Source of the DNA: Sporolactobacillus shoreicorticis
GTDB taxonomy: Bacteria; Bacillota; Bacilli; Bacillales; Sporolactobacillaceae
Direction: 5' to 3'
Length of the DNA: 64,000 nt
NCBI RefSeq assembly: GCF_024125445.1
Contig: NZ_JAMXWM010000005.1
Span: 1-64,000, forward strand
Positions within the stretch are counted from its first letter, which is position 1. The number at the start of each line of letters is the position of its first letter. Shown piece by piece: positions 43,646-52,302 of this stretch. Below the pieces are notes generated by a model, which worked only from the letters and a program-made list of their open reading frames with translations, was not told the origin of the DNA and made no database searches. A program made the position numbers and the translations under genes.

Positions 43646-43892
43646 TTTTATATACTTCAGGACGTACCCCTGTAAATTACTTGCAGAATCCAACATTGGA
43701 TCTGTTTTTTATTGTCTGCGAAACATTCCATCGCATGTTATGGACCTCCTTCGTTCCATATTTTTCTATATCCCTTGATATTTCAGCCTCATTTCGAATA
43801 CATTAATAGGTGTACATATAAAATTCGACACCATTCCACATGAATCACTTCTTTCAACTTTTAATCAAATACAATAATGGAGCGTTAATCTA
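43646..43892. other. intergenic DNA before the VanY-like gene
   Basis: It is AT-rich, without an ORF or clear hairpin, and presumably carries the promoter of the carboxypeptidase gene. Confidence 0.35.
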
Positions 43893-44720
43893 TTGAATAA
43901 AAAAATCTATGCTGCAGGTGCGATGGCAGCTTTATTAGGGCTGTCTGCATGCGGGCAGCTGCCATGGACGCATCAATCGGAACCGGATTCAGTGCAGCAG
44001 CAAAAACAAAAATCATCCTCATCTCAGGACGGGACCCCGAAAAAAAACAGCGATGCGAATTCATCGAAGAATAGGGTATCCGCGATGAACCAAAACGGTG
44101 TGCACGTTGTTGCCGATCCTGAGAGTACGCTTGTTTTGGTCAATAAATATTTCCAACTTCCGGACAATTATGTACCGAAAGACCTTGTTGATCTTGATGT
44201 CCCATTTACTTTTTCAGGGAAGTCGGAAAAGAAGAAAATGCGTGCTGTGGCAGCAAATCCGTTAAAAGAAATGTTCACAGCGGCGAAACAGGACGGCGTG
44301 CAGCTGGCAGGCGTGTCAGCCTACCGCTCGCATAAAACGCAAGTTGCCTTGTTTAATTATTATGTCCGGCGGGATGGAGAGAAGAAGGCATTGAAATACA
44401 GCGCGCGTCCAGGCACAAGTGAACATGAGACAGGACTCGCGATCGATGTCTCCGGAATTAATGGAAAGTACGCAGCCACGCAGGAATTTGGCAAAACGCC
44501 GGAGGCAGCCTGGCTGGCGAAGCATGCCCAGGATTATGGTTTTATTATCCGTTATCCTGAAGGTAAGGAGAACGTCACCGGATATGAGCATGAAGCATGG
44601 CATCTTCGTTATGTGGGCTTGCCCGCCGCGCAGAAAATGGTGGCTGATGATCAGACACTTGAGGAGTATTTGAATACTATCCCTGTTAGTAATAAATTGG
44701 TAAAGATTCGCGTTCATTGA
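43893..44720 (+). CDS. D-alanyl-D-alanine carboxypeptidase, VanY/M15B family lipoprotein
   Basis: A 275-residue exported zinc peptidase. The signal AAGAMAALLGLSAC ends in a lipobox Cys near residue 20, followed by a Gln/Ser/Lys-rich linker. The M15 domain has SAYRSHKTQ, SEHETGLAIDVS (His and Asp zinc ligands) and YEHEAWHLRYVG (catalytic Glu and third ligand His). It trims the terminal D-Ala of peptidoglycan stem peptides. The TTG start lies eight bases after GGAGCG. No vancomycin-type genes are adjacent, so it is a housekeeping enzyme. Confidence 0.88.
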   Translation: MNKKIYAAGAMAALLGLSACGQLPWTHQSEPDSVQQQKQKSSSSQDGTPKKNSDANSSKNRVSAMNQNGVHVVADPESTLVLVNKYFQLPDNYVPKDLVDLDVPFTFSGKSEKKKMRAVAANPLKEMFTAAKQDGVQLAGVSAYRSHKTQVALFNYYVRRDGEKKALKYSARPGTSEHETGLAIDVSGINGKYAATQEFGKTPEAAWLAKHAQDYGFIIRYPEGKENVTGYEHEAWHLRYVGLPAAQKMVADDQTLEEYLNTIPVSNKLVKIRVH

Positions 44721-44793
44721 ATCAGGTTTAGCGGTTAAGCTATGTATGTCCGGATCGAAAGGACAAAATCCTTAATGGTGGTGGACAAAACTG

Positions 44794-44952
44794 ATGAAAC
44801 AAGGAAACGGAATCATGCCGCTGATCGCATCGATCGGCATCGGTGCGGCTTGCTATCAGATGATGAAGCCGAACAATAAGGTCGGTCATGCCGTAAAAGG
44901 CAGAATGGACAAAATGATGCATCAGAAACAAATGTTTCCTGAGAACAACTGA
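44794..44952 (+). CDS. 52-residue small protein (YrzQ/DUF3918-like)
   Basis: MKQGNGIMPLIASIGIGAAC is followed by YQMMKPNNKVGHAVKGRMDK and a Met/Gln-rich end. The LIASIGIGAAxY helix resembles the short DUF3918-type proteins of Bacilli. The start has a weak GGTGG. A terminator directly follows, supporting a real gene. Confidence 0.55.
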   Translation: MKQGNGIMPLIASIGIGAACYQMMKPNNKVGHAVKGRMDKMMHQKQMFPENN

Positions 44953-44959
44953 CTCAATG

Positions 44960-44994
44960 AAAAAGGAATCCCATAAATAAGTGGATTCCTTTTT
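44960..44994 (+). terminator. intrinsic terminator
   Basis: AAAAAGGAATCC and GGATTCCTTTTT pair perfectly around 11 bases. Downstream, 44995-45394 holds no convincing gene; a 20-codon frame at 45094 behind AAAGGTGAG is the only candidate. Confidence 0.75.
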
Positions 44995-45394
44995 CACTTA
45001 AGAAAATGTATCGTTCTGTAGAAAATTGTCTGTTTAATGATCTGTTTCATATGAGCAAGTCTTGAGCCAGATCAATGCACGAAAGGTGAGATCCATGCAG
45101 GAACGCAAGATAAATCAATGCAGAAGATCTGATGTGATCGGATTTTGTTTCTGTTGAGCAGGTACTGAAGAATAAAAAAACAGATTTTGTGTCATGATGA
45201 AGACACAGAAAAAGAGCAAATGATGAACACAAACAGAGAAGATCAGTAAACGGAAAACCATGAATCCGTTTCGATAAAGGAATAGTCAGGCTCGCTTGCG
45301 GTTTTTCTGAACGTTTTCTTTTCTAAAAAGAATTTGAAATATTGACTTTGATATACTGATAAATAGTCTGAATAAAATGGCTTCTTATTTTTGC

Positions 45395-45423
45395 TTTACA
45401 AGGAATAGTATTCTGTATATAAT
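45395..45423 (+). promoter_or_regulatory. promoter of the tRNA operon
   Basis: TTTACA and TATAAT are 17 bases apart, 30 bases before the first tRNA. No other promoter is seen between the tRNAs. Confidence 0.7.
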
Positions 45424-45452
45424 AAAAAACGTCGATTGCGACGGACAAGCAT

Positions 45453-45524
45453 GGCCCGTTCGTCAAGTGGTTAAGACACCACCCTTTCACGGTGGGTTCA
45501 TGGGTTCGAATCCCGTACGGGTCA
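45453..45524 (+). tRNA. tRNA-Glu (TTC)
   Basis: The acceptor GGCCCGT pairs with ACGGGTC, the anticodon loop CTTTCAC gives TTC, and the T-loop is GTTCGAATC. CCA is not encoded. Confidence 0.95.
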
Positions 45525-45528
45525 CTTT

Positions 45529-45601
45529 GGAGGATTAGCTCAGCTGGGAGAGCGTCTGCCTTACAAGCAGAGGGTCATAGGTTCGAGCCCTATATCCTCC
45601 A
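45529..45601 (+). tRNA. tRNA-Val (TAC)
   Basis: The acceptor GGAGGAT pairs with ATCCTCC, and the anticodon loop CTTACAA gives TAC. It begins four bases after tRNA-Glu. Confidence 0.95.
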
Positions 45602-45605
45602 CTCC

Positions 45606-45681
<76 letters not shown>

Positions 45682-45704
45682 TTAGATTTACGCTTTTATT
45701 CTCT

Positions 45705-45789
45705 GGAGGGATAGCGAAGAGGCTAAACGCGACGGACTGTAAATCCGTTCCCAACGGGTTCGAAGGTTCGAATCCTTCTCCCTCCACCA
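45705..45789 (+). tRNA. tRNA-Tyr (GTA)
   Basis: The acceptor GGAGGGA pairs with TCCCTCC, the anticodon loop CTGTAAA gives GTA, it has a long variable arm, and CCA is encoded. Confidence 0.95.
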
Positions 45790-45810
45790 TAATTCATTAA
45801 TTTGTGTTGT

Positions 45811-45883
45811 GGGCCATTAGCTCAGTTGGTAGAGCATCTGACTCTTAATCAGAGGGTCGAAGGTTCGAGACCTTCATGGCCCA
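45811..45883 (+). tRNA. tRNA-Lys (CTT)
   Basis: The acceptor GGGCCAT pairs with ATGGCCC, and the loop CTCTTAA gives the anticodon CTT. Many Bacilli carry only the TTT isoacceptor in such clusters, so this is a dedicated AAG reader. Confidence 0.9.
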
Positions 45884-45908
45884 TTATTATTTTTTAAAAT
45901 TTAGTTTT

Positions 45909-45994
45909 GCGGGTGTGGCGGAATTGGCAGACGCGCTAGATTCAGGTTCTAGTGTCCTTTACGGGGCGTGGAGGTTCAAGTCCTCTCATCCGCA
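45909..45994 (+). tRNA. tRNA-Leu (CAG)
   Basis: The acceptor GCGGGTG pairs with CATCCGC (one G-U), the loop TTCAGGT gives CAG, and it has a long variable arm. Confidence 0.93.
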
Positions 45995-46023
45995 TTTAAT
46001 TAATTTTTATATTTGTTTGCTTT

Positions 46024-46098
46024 GCGGAAGTAGTTCAGTGATAGAACATCACCTTGCCATGGTGGGGGTCGCGGGTTTGAATCCCGTCTTCCGCTCCA
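46024..46098 (+). tRNA. tRNA-Gly (GCC)
   Basis: The acceptor GCGGAAG pairs with CTTCCGC, the anticodon is GCC in CTTGCCATG, and CCA is encoded. Confidence 0.95.
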
Positions 46099-46103
46099 TT
46101 TAT

Positions 46104-46176
46104 GGGGCCTTAGCTCAGCTGGGAGAGCGCCTGCTTTGCACGCAGGAGGTCAGCGGTTCGATCCCGCTAGGCTCCA
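46104..46176 (+). tRNA. tRNA-Ala (TGC)
   Basis: The acceptor GGGGCCT pairs with AGGCTCC, and the loop CTTTGCACG gives TGC. It is the last tRNA of the operon. Confidence 0.95.
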
Positions 46177-46194
46177 TCAAAGGAATACATACAG

Positions 46195-46233
46195 AAAAAG
46201 GAATTTTTGCCGGAGAGCAAAGATTCCTTTTTG
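46195..46233 (+). terminator. terminator of the tRNA operon
   Basis: AAAAAGGAAT and ATTCCTTTTT pair around an 18-base loop. Confidence 0.75.
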
Positions 46234-46359
46234 TGTTATTGTTAAGAAATAAAATCTGTTTGATTGTTACAAGGTTTACTCTCAGCCGCTCCTATTGTTT
46301 CTCTGCTAATTATTGTTTATGATCGAAAATAAATCATAGTGCGAGAAAGGTGGGCGATG

Positions 46360-47877
46360 ATGAAAAAACTTGCAGTTATTGGCAGCAGTGGAGGGAATTT
46401 ATTTTATCTGGGCGGAAATCAGCCGCTCAATTTATTAGAAGAACTTGACCAACAATGCAAGCAAAACGGTTGTTGTTTAACGGCTGTGCAGTACATCGGT
46501 GCTGAAGAATCGCTGGATCAAAATAAATCTGAGATACGGGCAGCACTCTACACGCTGAAAAACGGGCAGATCATAGTGGGAAATCATGCGCGTCTGGAGC
46601 ACATCAATAAGGAAGCAAAGTGTTCAGATGAAGAAATCGCGAAAAATATCAGAAATGGACAGATAGATGGCCTTATTTTAATTAGTGCTGATCCTTTAGG
46701 AGTCAATAGCTCGGCTGTAAAGGCTGCCATTGAAAAAATGATCCCGATCGTCGGTACAGGAGGTACGTCAATGGCATGGGTCGAATCAATCGGTGGCCAT
46801 GTGGTTGGCTCTTCGGGAACCACCGGTACAACCAATCGAACACGCGCGCGTACCTTGATTTCATATCTGTGTTCTTATTGGAAAATGAGAACTCAGTCTG
46901 CTCACATTCAATGGAAGAATCTCAAACTGACGGGTATCTTAACAGCAGGTTTGCCGGCATTCATTGCTTTATCAATTGTTTATGCGGTTGCCGAACATTT
47001 TCCCATTTATGAAACGTCTCAATTGCTTCAACTGGCAATTATGTGCATTCCCGTCCTACTTGCCATGTTCTCTGCAAAGCAAATCAGTGATTTAAATGAA
47101 GTGACACTGATTGCTGCTTTGCTGGCCGGTCTTTTTGCAAGCAGCTCTGGTGTATTGGGTGGAATTGTGGCGGGGTTAGCTGCGGGTGTTTTCGCTCAAT
47201 ATTTACTTGATATCTGCATCCGCTGGAAAGTACCGATTACGACAAGTAATTTAATTGCCGGTGCTCTATCAGGATTAATTCCCGGTACAATCATTAATCT
47301 TGTGTTCGCGCCATTCCTATCTCTTGTACAAAATGGACTTGTTCAATTCATTGAAATGATTGTCAATTGGAACGGTTGGCTTGTTGGCGCGCTTTCCGGC
47401 ATGCTCATCTGGCTGTCTCTATTGAAAAAGGGATATCATGCGCTTATCCTGCCGCTTATCTTAATCGAAATCGCTCAGACGGGTACTAGTTTTTTCGGTG
47501 CTATTGATCTGATTTGTTTGGTGGCGATTGCGGCGGGCGTGAATGCCGCGATTTTTGTAACGATTCAACCGGATAGAATCGCAGCAAAAAAAGGATTGGT
47601 TATGAATGTATGTTATGGCACATTTGTGGAATCAATCTACCCGTATTTCAAAAACAAGGCGATCTTGATCAGTACAGTGATATCTGCCGGTTTTAGTGGA
47701 ATGTTGGTTGGTTGGCTGAATCTGCGAGGAGTTGCTTATGTGCCGTTTGTGCTTGCTCCCTTTCTATCCAATTCTATGGTTAAGGTCCTGTTAGTTATGG
47801 TAATGGCGATGGTTTTTTCCTTTATTTGTGTTCTAATAATAGTGCAGGTGGAGAAAAGTGCACACATTGATGACTGA
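46360..47877 (+). CDS. PTS-EIIC-like membrane protein with N-terminal soluble domain
   Basis: A 505-residue protein. Residues 1-180 are soluble and Rossmann-like (KKLAVIGSSGGNLFYLGG; GQIDGLILISADPLGVNSSA; PIVGTGGTSMAWVESIGGHV, ending in a GSSGTTGTTNRTR loop). Residues 190-500 form about ten hydrophobic helices; LGGIVAGLAAGVFAQYLLDI and TSNLIAGALSGLIPGTIINL resemble PTS EIIC transport domains. I know no characterised member and see no EIIA or EIIB nearby. I chose the second ATG after AGGTGGG. It precedes hutH but ends before that gene's own promoter, so any link is by position only. Confidence 0.55.
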   Translation: MKKLAVIGSSGGNLFYLGGNQPLNLLEELDQQCKQNGCCLTAVQYIGAEESLDQNKSEIRAALYTLKNGQIIVGNHARLEHINKEAKCSDEEIAKNIRNGQIDGLILISADPLGVNSSAVKAAIEKMIPIVGTGGTSMAWVESIGGHVVGSSGTTGTTNRTRARTLISYLCSYWKMRTQSAHIQWKNLKLTGILTAGLPAFIALSIVYAVAEHFPIYETSQLLQLAIMCIPVLLAMFSAKQISDLNEVTLIAALLAGLFASSSGVLGGIVAGLAAGVFAQYLLDICIRWKVPITTSNLIAGALSGLIPGTIINLVFAPFLSLVQNGLVQFIEMIVNWNGWLVGALSGMLIWLSLLKKGYHALILPLILIEIAQTGTSFFGAIDLICLVAIAAGVNAAIFVTIQPDRIAAKKGLVMNVCYGTFVESIYPYFKNKAILISTVISAGFSGMLVGWLNLRGVAYVPFVLAPFLSNSMVKVLLVMVMAMVFSFICVLIIVQVEKSAHIDD

Positions 47878-47903
47878 AAAGATTGTTTTGTCTAAAAATT
47901 CCG

Positions 47904-47939
47904 TTGACAATTGCTGCTATTCATGAATATAATTATTCA
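47904..47939 (+). promoter_or_regulatory. hutH promoter with RpiR-type operator
   Basis: TTGACA (47904) and TATAAT (47928) are 18 bases apart. TGAATA-TAAT-TATTCA (47924-47939) overlays the -10. The same arrangement stands before the rpiR gene at 53516, so a repressor at this site would shut off hutH. Confidence 0.7.
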
Positions 47940-48005
47940 CATAATCAATTTTATGAATTGAATGATTAATATGTGCATTTTAAATTATTAAAGGGAAGGA
48001 AGTGA

Positions 48006-48044
48006 ATGACTTATATTATTTGTAATTTCAGAAAAATAAGTTAA
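48006..48044 (+). CDS. possible 12-residue leader peptide before hutH
   Basis: An ATG ten bases after AAGGGAAGG begins MTYIICNFRKIS and stops just before the hutH ribosome-binding site AAGGAG. It has no His codons, so classic attenuation by histidine is not suggested. It could help load ribosomes on hutH or be fortuitous. Confidence 0.25.
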   Translation: MTYIICNFRKIS

Positions 48045-48057
48045 GGAGAAAAAATAG

Positions 48058-49533
48058 GTGACTATTTATTTGAATGGTGCATCATTAGACTTTGCCCAGA
48101 TTGATAAAATAATCAATCATCATGAGCCCGTCGCGCTTGATCAAAAAGCACTTCCAAAAATTATGTCAAGTAGGCAGGCGGTTGAACGGCATATTTTGGC
48201 CGGGGATGTAATTTATGGTATTAATACAGGATTCGGAAAATTCAGTGATCGATTGATTCCAAATCGTGATGTTGAGACGTTACAGGTTCATTTACTTAGA
48301 AGTCATGCATGTGCCGTTGGTGAGGCTTTTTCGGAGCTGGTGGTGCGTTTGATGCTCTTGTTGAGAGCCAATGCGCTTGCCAAAGGGTATTCGGGTGTCC
48401 GACCGGAAATTATTCAGGCCTTAATTGATTGCCTGAATAAAGGAGTCATTCCGGTTGTCCCAAGCCAGGGTTCTTTAGGCGCAAGTGGCGATCTGGCTCC
48501 TCTGGCCCACCTTGCGCTTATACTTATCGGTGAAGGGAAAGCTGTCTATAAGGAGAAAAAGTTATCCGGTGCCGACGCATTAAACGCCGCCGGGCTATCT
48601 CCCATTCATTTGAAGGCTAAAGAAGGTTTGGCGCTTATTAATGGAACTCAGGCGATGACGGCTGCGGGCTGCGCGGCGTTCATGGATATGACTCGGTTAA
48701 CGGCGGCTGCAGATCGAACGGCAGCATTAACCTTTGAGACACTGCGTGGTGTGGAAGAAGCATTTTGGAGTGAGTCTCACCAGGTTCGATCTTTTCCCGA
48801 ACAGATTCAGGTAGCGCAGACGATGATGGGTTATTTAAAAGGAAGCGAATTAACGACACATCAGGGAGAACTTCGCGTACAGGATGCCTATTCACTCCGC
48901 TGTATCCCGCAAGTACATGGCGCGATCCAGCGGGTATTGAATCGTGTCCGGGAGGATTTGCTGATTGAAATAAATGCGGCGACAGATAATCCGTTGATCT
49001 TTGCGAACAGTGGTCATGTCATCTCGGGGGGGAACTTCCACGGCGAGCCGATTGCCTTTGCCATGGACTTTCTTGGAATTGCGACAGCAGAACTTGCCAA
49101 TATTTCTGAACGACGTATTGAGCGTATGGTAAATCCACAATTGAATAACGGCTTACCTGCATTTCTCAGTGCAGAGCCGGGATTGCAGTCCGGGTTTATG
49201 ATTACTCAGTATGTTGCCGCGTCACTTGTTTCAGAGAATAAAGTTCTGGCACATCCGGCTAGTGTTGATTCGATTCCATCGTCAGCGAATCAGGAGGATC
49301 ATGTGAGCATGGGAACAACGGCTGCTCGAAAGGCCATGCAAATAATTGGTAATACACGAAAAGTTGTAGCTATCGAGGCACTTTGCGCTGCCCAGGCTGC
49401 TGATTTCCACGGCCCGGAACTTTTAGCAGCGGAAACATACGGTTTTTATCAAAAAATTCGTTCCTTGGTTCCTTTCATTGTGCAAGATCAGTCACTGTCA
49501 GCAAGTATTGAGAAGTTAGCAGAGGCAATCTAA
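48058..49533 (+). CDS. hutH: histidine ammonia-lyase HutH
   Basis: A 491-residue MIO-type lyase that turns histidine into urocanate and ammonia. The self-forming cofactor triad Ala-Ser-Gly is at 142-144 (SLGASGDLAPLAH). The residues known to bind substrate or act in catalysis are in place: Tyr53 (VIYGINTGFGKF), His83, Asn195 (LINGTQAM), Arg281 (SLRCIPQVHG) and Glu413 (SANQEDHVSMG). This favours a genuine histidase over Phe or Tyr lyases. It starts at GTG behind AAGGAG. It leads the operon with the ABC importer and an M20 hydrolase. Confidence 0.93.
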   Translation: MTIYLNGASLDFAQIDKIINHHEPVALDQKALPKIMSSRQAVERHILAGDVIYGINTGFGKFSDRLIPNRDVETLQVHLLRSHACAVGEAFSELVVRLMLLLRANALAKGYSGVRPEIIQALIDCLNKGVIPVVPSQGSLGASGDLAPLAHLALILIGEGKAVYKEKKLSGADALNAAGLSPIHLKAKEGLALINGTQAMTAAGCAAFMDMTRLTAAADRTAALTFETLRGVEEAFWSESHQVRSFPEQIQVAQTMMGYLKGSELTTHQGELRVQDAYSLRCIPQVHGAIQRVLNRVREDLLIEINAATDNPLIFANSGHVISGGNFHGEPIAFAMDFLGIATAELANISERRIERMVNPQLNNGLPAFLSAEPGLQSGFMITQYVAASLVSENKVLAHPASVDSIPSSANQEDHVSMGTTAARKAMQIIGNTRKVVAIEALCAAQAADFHGPELLAAETYGFYQKIRSLVPFIVQDQSLSASIEKLAEAI

Positions 49534-49574
49534 ATTTGCCTAAAAAAAATGGACAGCCCTAGGAGGAAAAAAGA

Positions 49575-50555
49575 ATGAAAAAGACAATTGGATTGCTTGT
49601 CGCACTGTGCATGGTGTTTCTGATGTTAGCTGGTTGTTCGAGTTCAAGTCAAAGTGGAGGAGATTCGGGTAAAAAGTCTATAGATATCAAAATGGGAACC
49701 GAGGCATGGATTGGGTACGGTCCTTGGTGGATCGCCGATAAAGCCGGAATTTTCAAGAAGAACGGCATTAATATTAATATCATCATGTTCAAACAGGATT
49801 CGGACATCAACGCCGCTTTTGCTTCGGATAAAATTCAATTTGCGAACATTGCTTCACATACAGCGATGAAAATGAAAGCAAACAACGATTTGAACTTAAA
49901 GGGTGTTGTTTTTCTAGATGAATCAAAAACGGCAGACGCAATGATTACCAAGAGTAAATACAAAAGTCTTGATTCTCTTAAAGGAAAGAAAATTGCTTAT
50001 GAAGAAGGGACAACTTCCGACCTTCTGTTCCGCCAGGCGGTGAAAAGTGCCGGATTGTCGATGAATGATTTTAAAGTAGTCTACATGGCCGCTTCTGACG
50101 CGGGACTTGCACTTATCTCTAACAAAGTAGATGCCGCAGTTACTTATGAGCCGTATATTTCCACAATTATAAAAAAAGATAAATCCGTACACCGTATCTA
50201 TTCCGGCGAAGATTCACCTGGCTTAATCAGTGACATGACGGTTGCCAAATCAAATTATCTAAGCAAAAATCCAAAAGTTAAAGCTACATTGCAAAAAGTT
50301 TGGGATGAAGCATTGGATTATTGGAAAGAACATCCTGAGGAAGGGAATAAAATTGTGGCTGAAGCATCCGGTACCTCGACCGATGAACTGCCTACTATTC
50401 TTGATGGAATTAAGTTTTTTACGCTTGATGAGCAAAAAGAGGACGCCGATTCTGGAAATTTAAATAAAGGGCTCTCTAATATTAAAGAAATTCTTAAAGG
50501 ACAGAAACAGTTAAAAAAAGAAATTGATGTTGAGGAATTAATTGATATTAAGTGA
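49575..50555 (+). CDS. NitT/TauT-family substrate-binding lipoprotein (first)
   Basis: A 326-residue lipoprotein. The signal ends at the lipobox LAGC (Cys about residue 21). The mature part IKMGTEAWIGYGPWWIADKA, GIFKKNGININIIMFKQDSD, KGKKIAYEEGTTSDLL and DAAVTYEPY follows the SsuA/ThiY/TauA fold. These proteins bind sulfonates, pyrimidines or aromatic compounds, so the ligand is open; the hutH context suggests an imidazole compound. ATG follows AGGAGG. A strong hairpin separates it from the permease gene, probably giving it higher expression. Confidence 0.85.
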   Translation: MKKTIGLLVALCMVFLMLAGCSSSSQSGGDSGKKSIDIKMGTEAWIGYGPWWIADKAGIFKKNGININIIMFKQDSDINAAFASDKIQFANIASHTAMKMKANNDLNLKGVVFLDESKTADAMITKSKYKSLDSLKGKKIAYEEGTTSDLLFRQAVKSAGLSMNDFKVVYMAASDAGLALISNKVDAAVTYEPYISTIIKKDKSVHRIYSGEDSPGLISDMTVAKSNYLSKNPKVKATLQKVWDEALDYWKEHPEEGNKIVAEASGTSTDELPTILDGIKFFTLDEQKEDADSGNLNKGLSNIKEILKGQKQLKKEIDVEELIDIK

Positions 50556-50644
50556 ATGCATACCGGGCGGTTTTCAAAAACAGCAATACTGTGAAAACAG
50601 TCCATGTCAGGCATAAAAAAATGAGAATCTTTGCAGAAAAGCGG

Positions 50645-50673
50645 CACAGGGCATGTTGTGGACATGCCCTGTG
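50645..50673 (+). promoter_or_regulatory. intra-operon mRNA hairpin
   Basis: CACAGGGCATGT and ACATGCCCTGTG form a perfect 12-bp stem with a five-base loop, without a T-run. It lies between the binding-protein and permease genes, where such stems usually protect the upstream mRNA and lower downstream expression. Confidence 0.6.
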
Positions 50674-50689
50674 TCTTTGGAGGGACATC

Positions 50690-51451
50690 ATGCGATTTAA
50701 ACTAATATCAGTTTCGGGAATTATTCTTGTTCTTGCTGTCTGGTCGTTTGTTACTTATACGGGAATGGTAGGCAGCCTCTTTTTGCCAACACCGACAGCA
50801 GTTATTCTTGAAGCGAAAAAGCAGGTTGAAGATGGCATTTTCTTTCAAGATATATGGATCAGTTTCTACAGAATTTTAATTGGTTTTTTGCTTGCAACAC
50901 TTTTTGCACTCCCGATTGGCGTGATGATGGGGACATCGAAAACATGGAAAGCTTTTTGGGAACCGATTGTCGGGTTTGTACGTTACATGCCCGTTGTAGC
51001 GTTCATTCCGATGTCTATTCTCTGGTTTGGCACAAGCGATATGCAGAAATTTTTCATTATTTTTTTCGGTGTTTTCTTTCAACAGGTCATTATGGTGGCT
51101 GACAACTGTAAAACTGTAAAGAAATCTGTGGTTGAAGTCGGTTTGACTCTCGGACTCAATCGATTTGAAGTGATTAAAGATATTGTGGTCAAAGCAGCGA
51201 TGCCAAGTATCTGGGATACGCTGAGAACTGTGTGGGGATGGGCTTGGACCTATCTTGTTGTTGCTGAATTAGTTGCGGCCACGAGCGGTCTGGGCTTCAG
51301 AATTATGCAGGCACAACGCTATTTATCAACCGAAACCATCATTCTTGGTATTTTAACCATTGGCTTATTGGGGCTGATCACAGACACTATTTTCGGCTTA
51401 CTGGCAAAAGTGATGTTCCCATGGCATGAAAAGGAAAAGATAAATAATTAA
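50690..51451 (+). CDS. NitT/TauT-family ABC transporter permease
   Basis: A 253-residue membrane protein with six helices. LPTPTAVILEAKKQVEDG, LATLFALPIGVMMGTSKTWK, YMPVVAFIPMSILWFGTSDM, TLGLNRFEVIKDIVVKAAMP (EAA loop) and GLGFRIMQAQRYL are SsuC/TauC-like. It forms the channel with the ATPase downstream. I chose the ATG seven bases from GGAGGG; the frame is open upstream through the intergenic hairpin. Confidence 0.88.
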   Translation: MRFKLISVSGIILVLAVWSFVTYTGMVGSLFLPTPTAVILEAKKQVEDGIFFQDIWISFYRILIGFLLATLFALPIGVMMGTSKTWKAFWEPIVGFVRYMPVVAFIPMSILWFGTSDMQKFFIIFFGVFFQQVIMVADNCKTVKKSVVEVGLTLGLNRFEVIKDIVVKAAMPSIWDTLRTVWGWAWTYLVVAELVAATSGLGFRIMQAQRYLSTETIILGILTIGLLGLITDTIFGLLAKVMFPWHEKEKINN

Positions 51452-51495
51452 GAATCGGAATCTGGATCCATTCATCAAAAATTTGGAGGAAAACC

Positions 51496-52284
51496 ATGAA
51501 CGAACATCTATTGACTGCAACGAACATTAATAGAATTTTTGTAAGCAAACAGCGTTCATTCACCGCACTTGATAATATTAATCTAACGATTGGCAATCAT
51601 GAATTTGTTTCTTTGCTGGGTCCCTCGGGATGTGGAAAATCTACTTTTCTGCGCTTGGTAGCCGGCCTTGACAGTGCGTCTTCCGGATCGTTGCAAATGA
51701 ATGGGAACAACCTCGACAAACCTGGGCGCGACCGGGGTGTTGTTTTCCAGCAATATAGTTTGCTCCCATGGCTCCTTGCCTGGCAAAACGTGGCTTTTGC
51801 GCTTAAAAAAGAAAAGAACATGCGCGCTGCTGAGAAAAAAGAACTTGCTTATCATTTTTTGGATCTTGTGGGACTAAACGGGTTTGAAGAGATTTATCCG
51901 TCACAGATGTCCGGTGGTATGCAGCAGCGTGTTGCCATTGCCAGAGCCCTGGTCATTAAACCGCCACTTTTGCTGATGGATGAACCATTCGGTGCGCTTG
52001 ATGCGCAAACACGGCGTGATATGCAGGATCTTTTGGTTACTATTTTTAAAGAAACCCGTTCGAGCGTTCTGTTTGTGACGCACGATGTTGATGAAGCGGT
52101 CTATTTATCTGACCGTGTTTATGTCATGGCTACTAATCCGGGTAGAATTGCAAAACAAATCGATATCCATTTGTCCGCCGATAAAGATTGGAGTATTCAA
52201 TTATCTGAACCGTTTATTACCTATAAAAAAGAAATTCTGATGGAGTTGAAGAAGCAGAAAAAAAACGTACATCACTCTAAATAA
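51496..52284 (+). CDS. NitT/TauT-family ABC transporter ATP-binding protein
   Basis: A 262-residue ATPase. Walker A GPSGCGKSTFLRLVAGL, the Q-loop VVFQQYSLLPWLLAWQNV typical of TauB/SsuB, signature MSGGMQQRVAIARALV, and Walker B LLLMDEPFGALD. It completes the importer formed with the preceding two genes. The C-terminal ~30 residues are Lys-rich. Confidence 0.92.
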   Translation: MNEHLLTATNINRIFVSKQRSFTALDNINLTIGNHEFVSLLGPSGCGKSTFLRLVAGLDSASSGSLQMNGNNLDKPGRDRGVVFQQYSLLPWLLAWQNVAFALKKEKNMRAAEKKELAYHFLDLVGLNGFEEIYPSQMSGGMQQRVAIARALVIKPPLLLMDEPFGALDAQTRRDMQDLLVTIFKETRSSVLFVTHDVDEAVYLSDRVYVMATNPGRIAKQIDIHLSADKDWSIQLSEPFITYKKEILMELKKQKKNVHHSK

Positions 52285-52302
52285 GGAAGGTGTTTCAGCG
52301 CA

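Noticed and set aside
45876-46322. 148-codon frame across the tRNA-Leu, -Gly and -Ala genes
   Set aside because: It lies over three folded tRNAs and its peptide reflects tRNA sequence (e.g. GVAELADALDSGSSVLYG), a common false ORF.
48058-49533. Ergothionase (ergothioneine lyase) instead of histidase
   Set aside because: The usual histidase residues (Tyr53, His83, Asn195, Arg281, Glu413) are all kept; I cannot exclude it but have no positive evidence.
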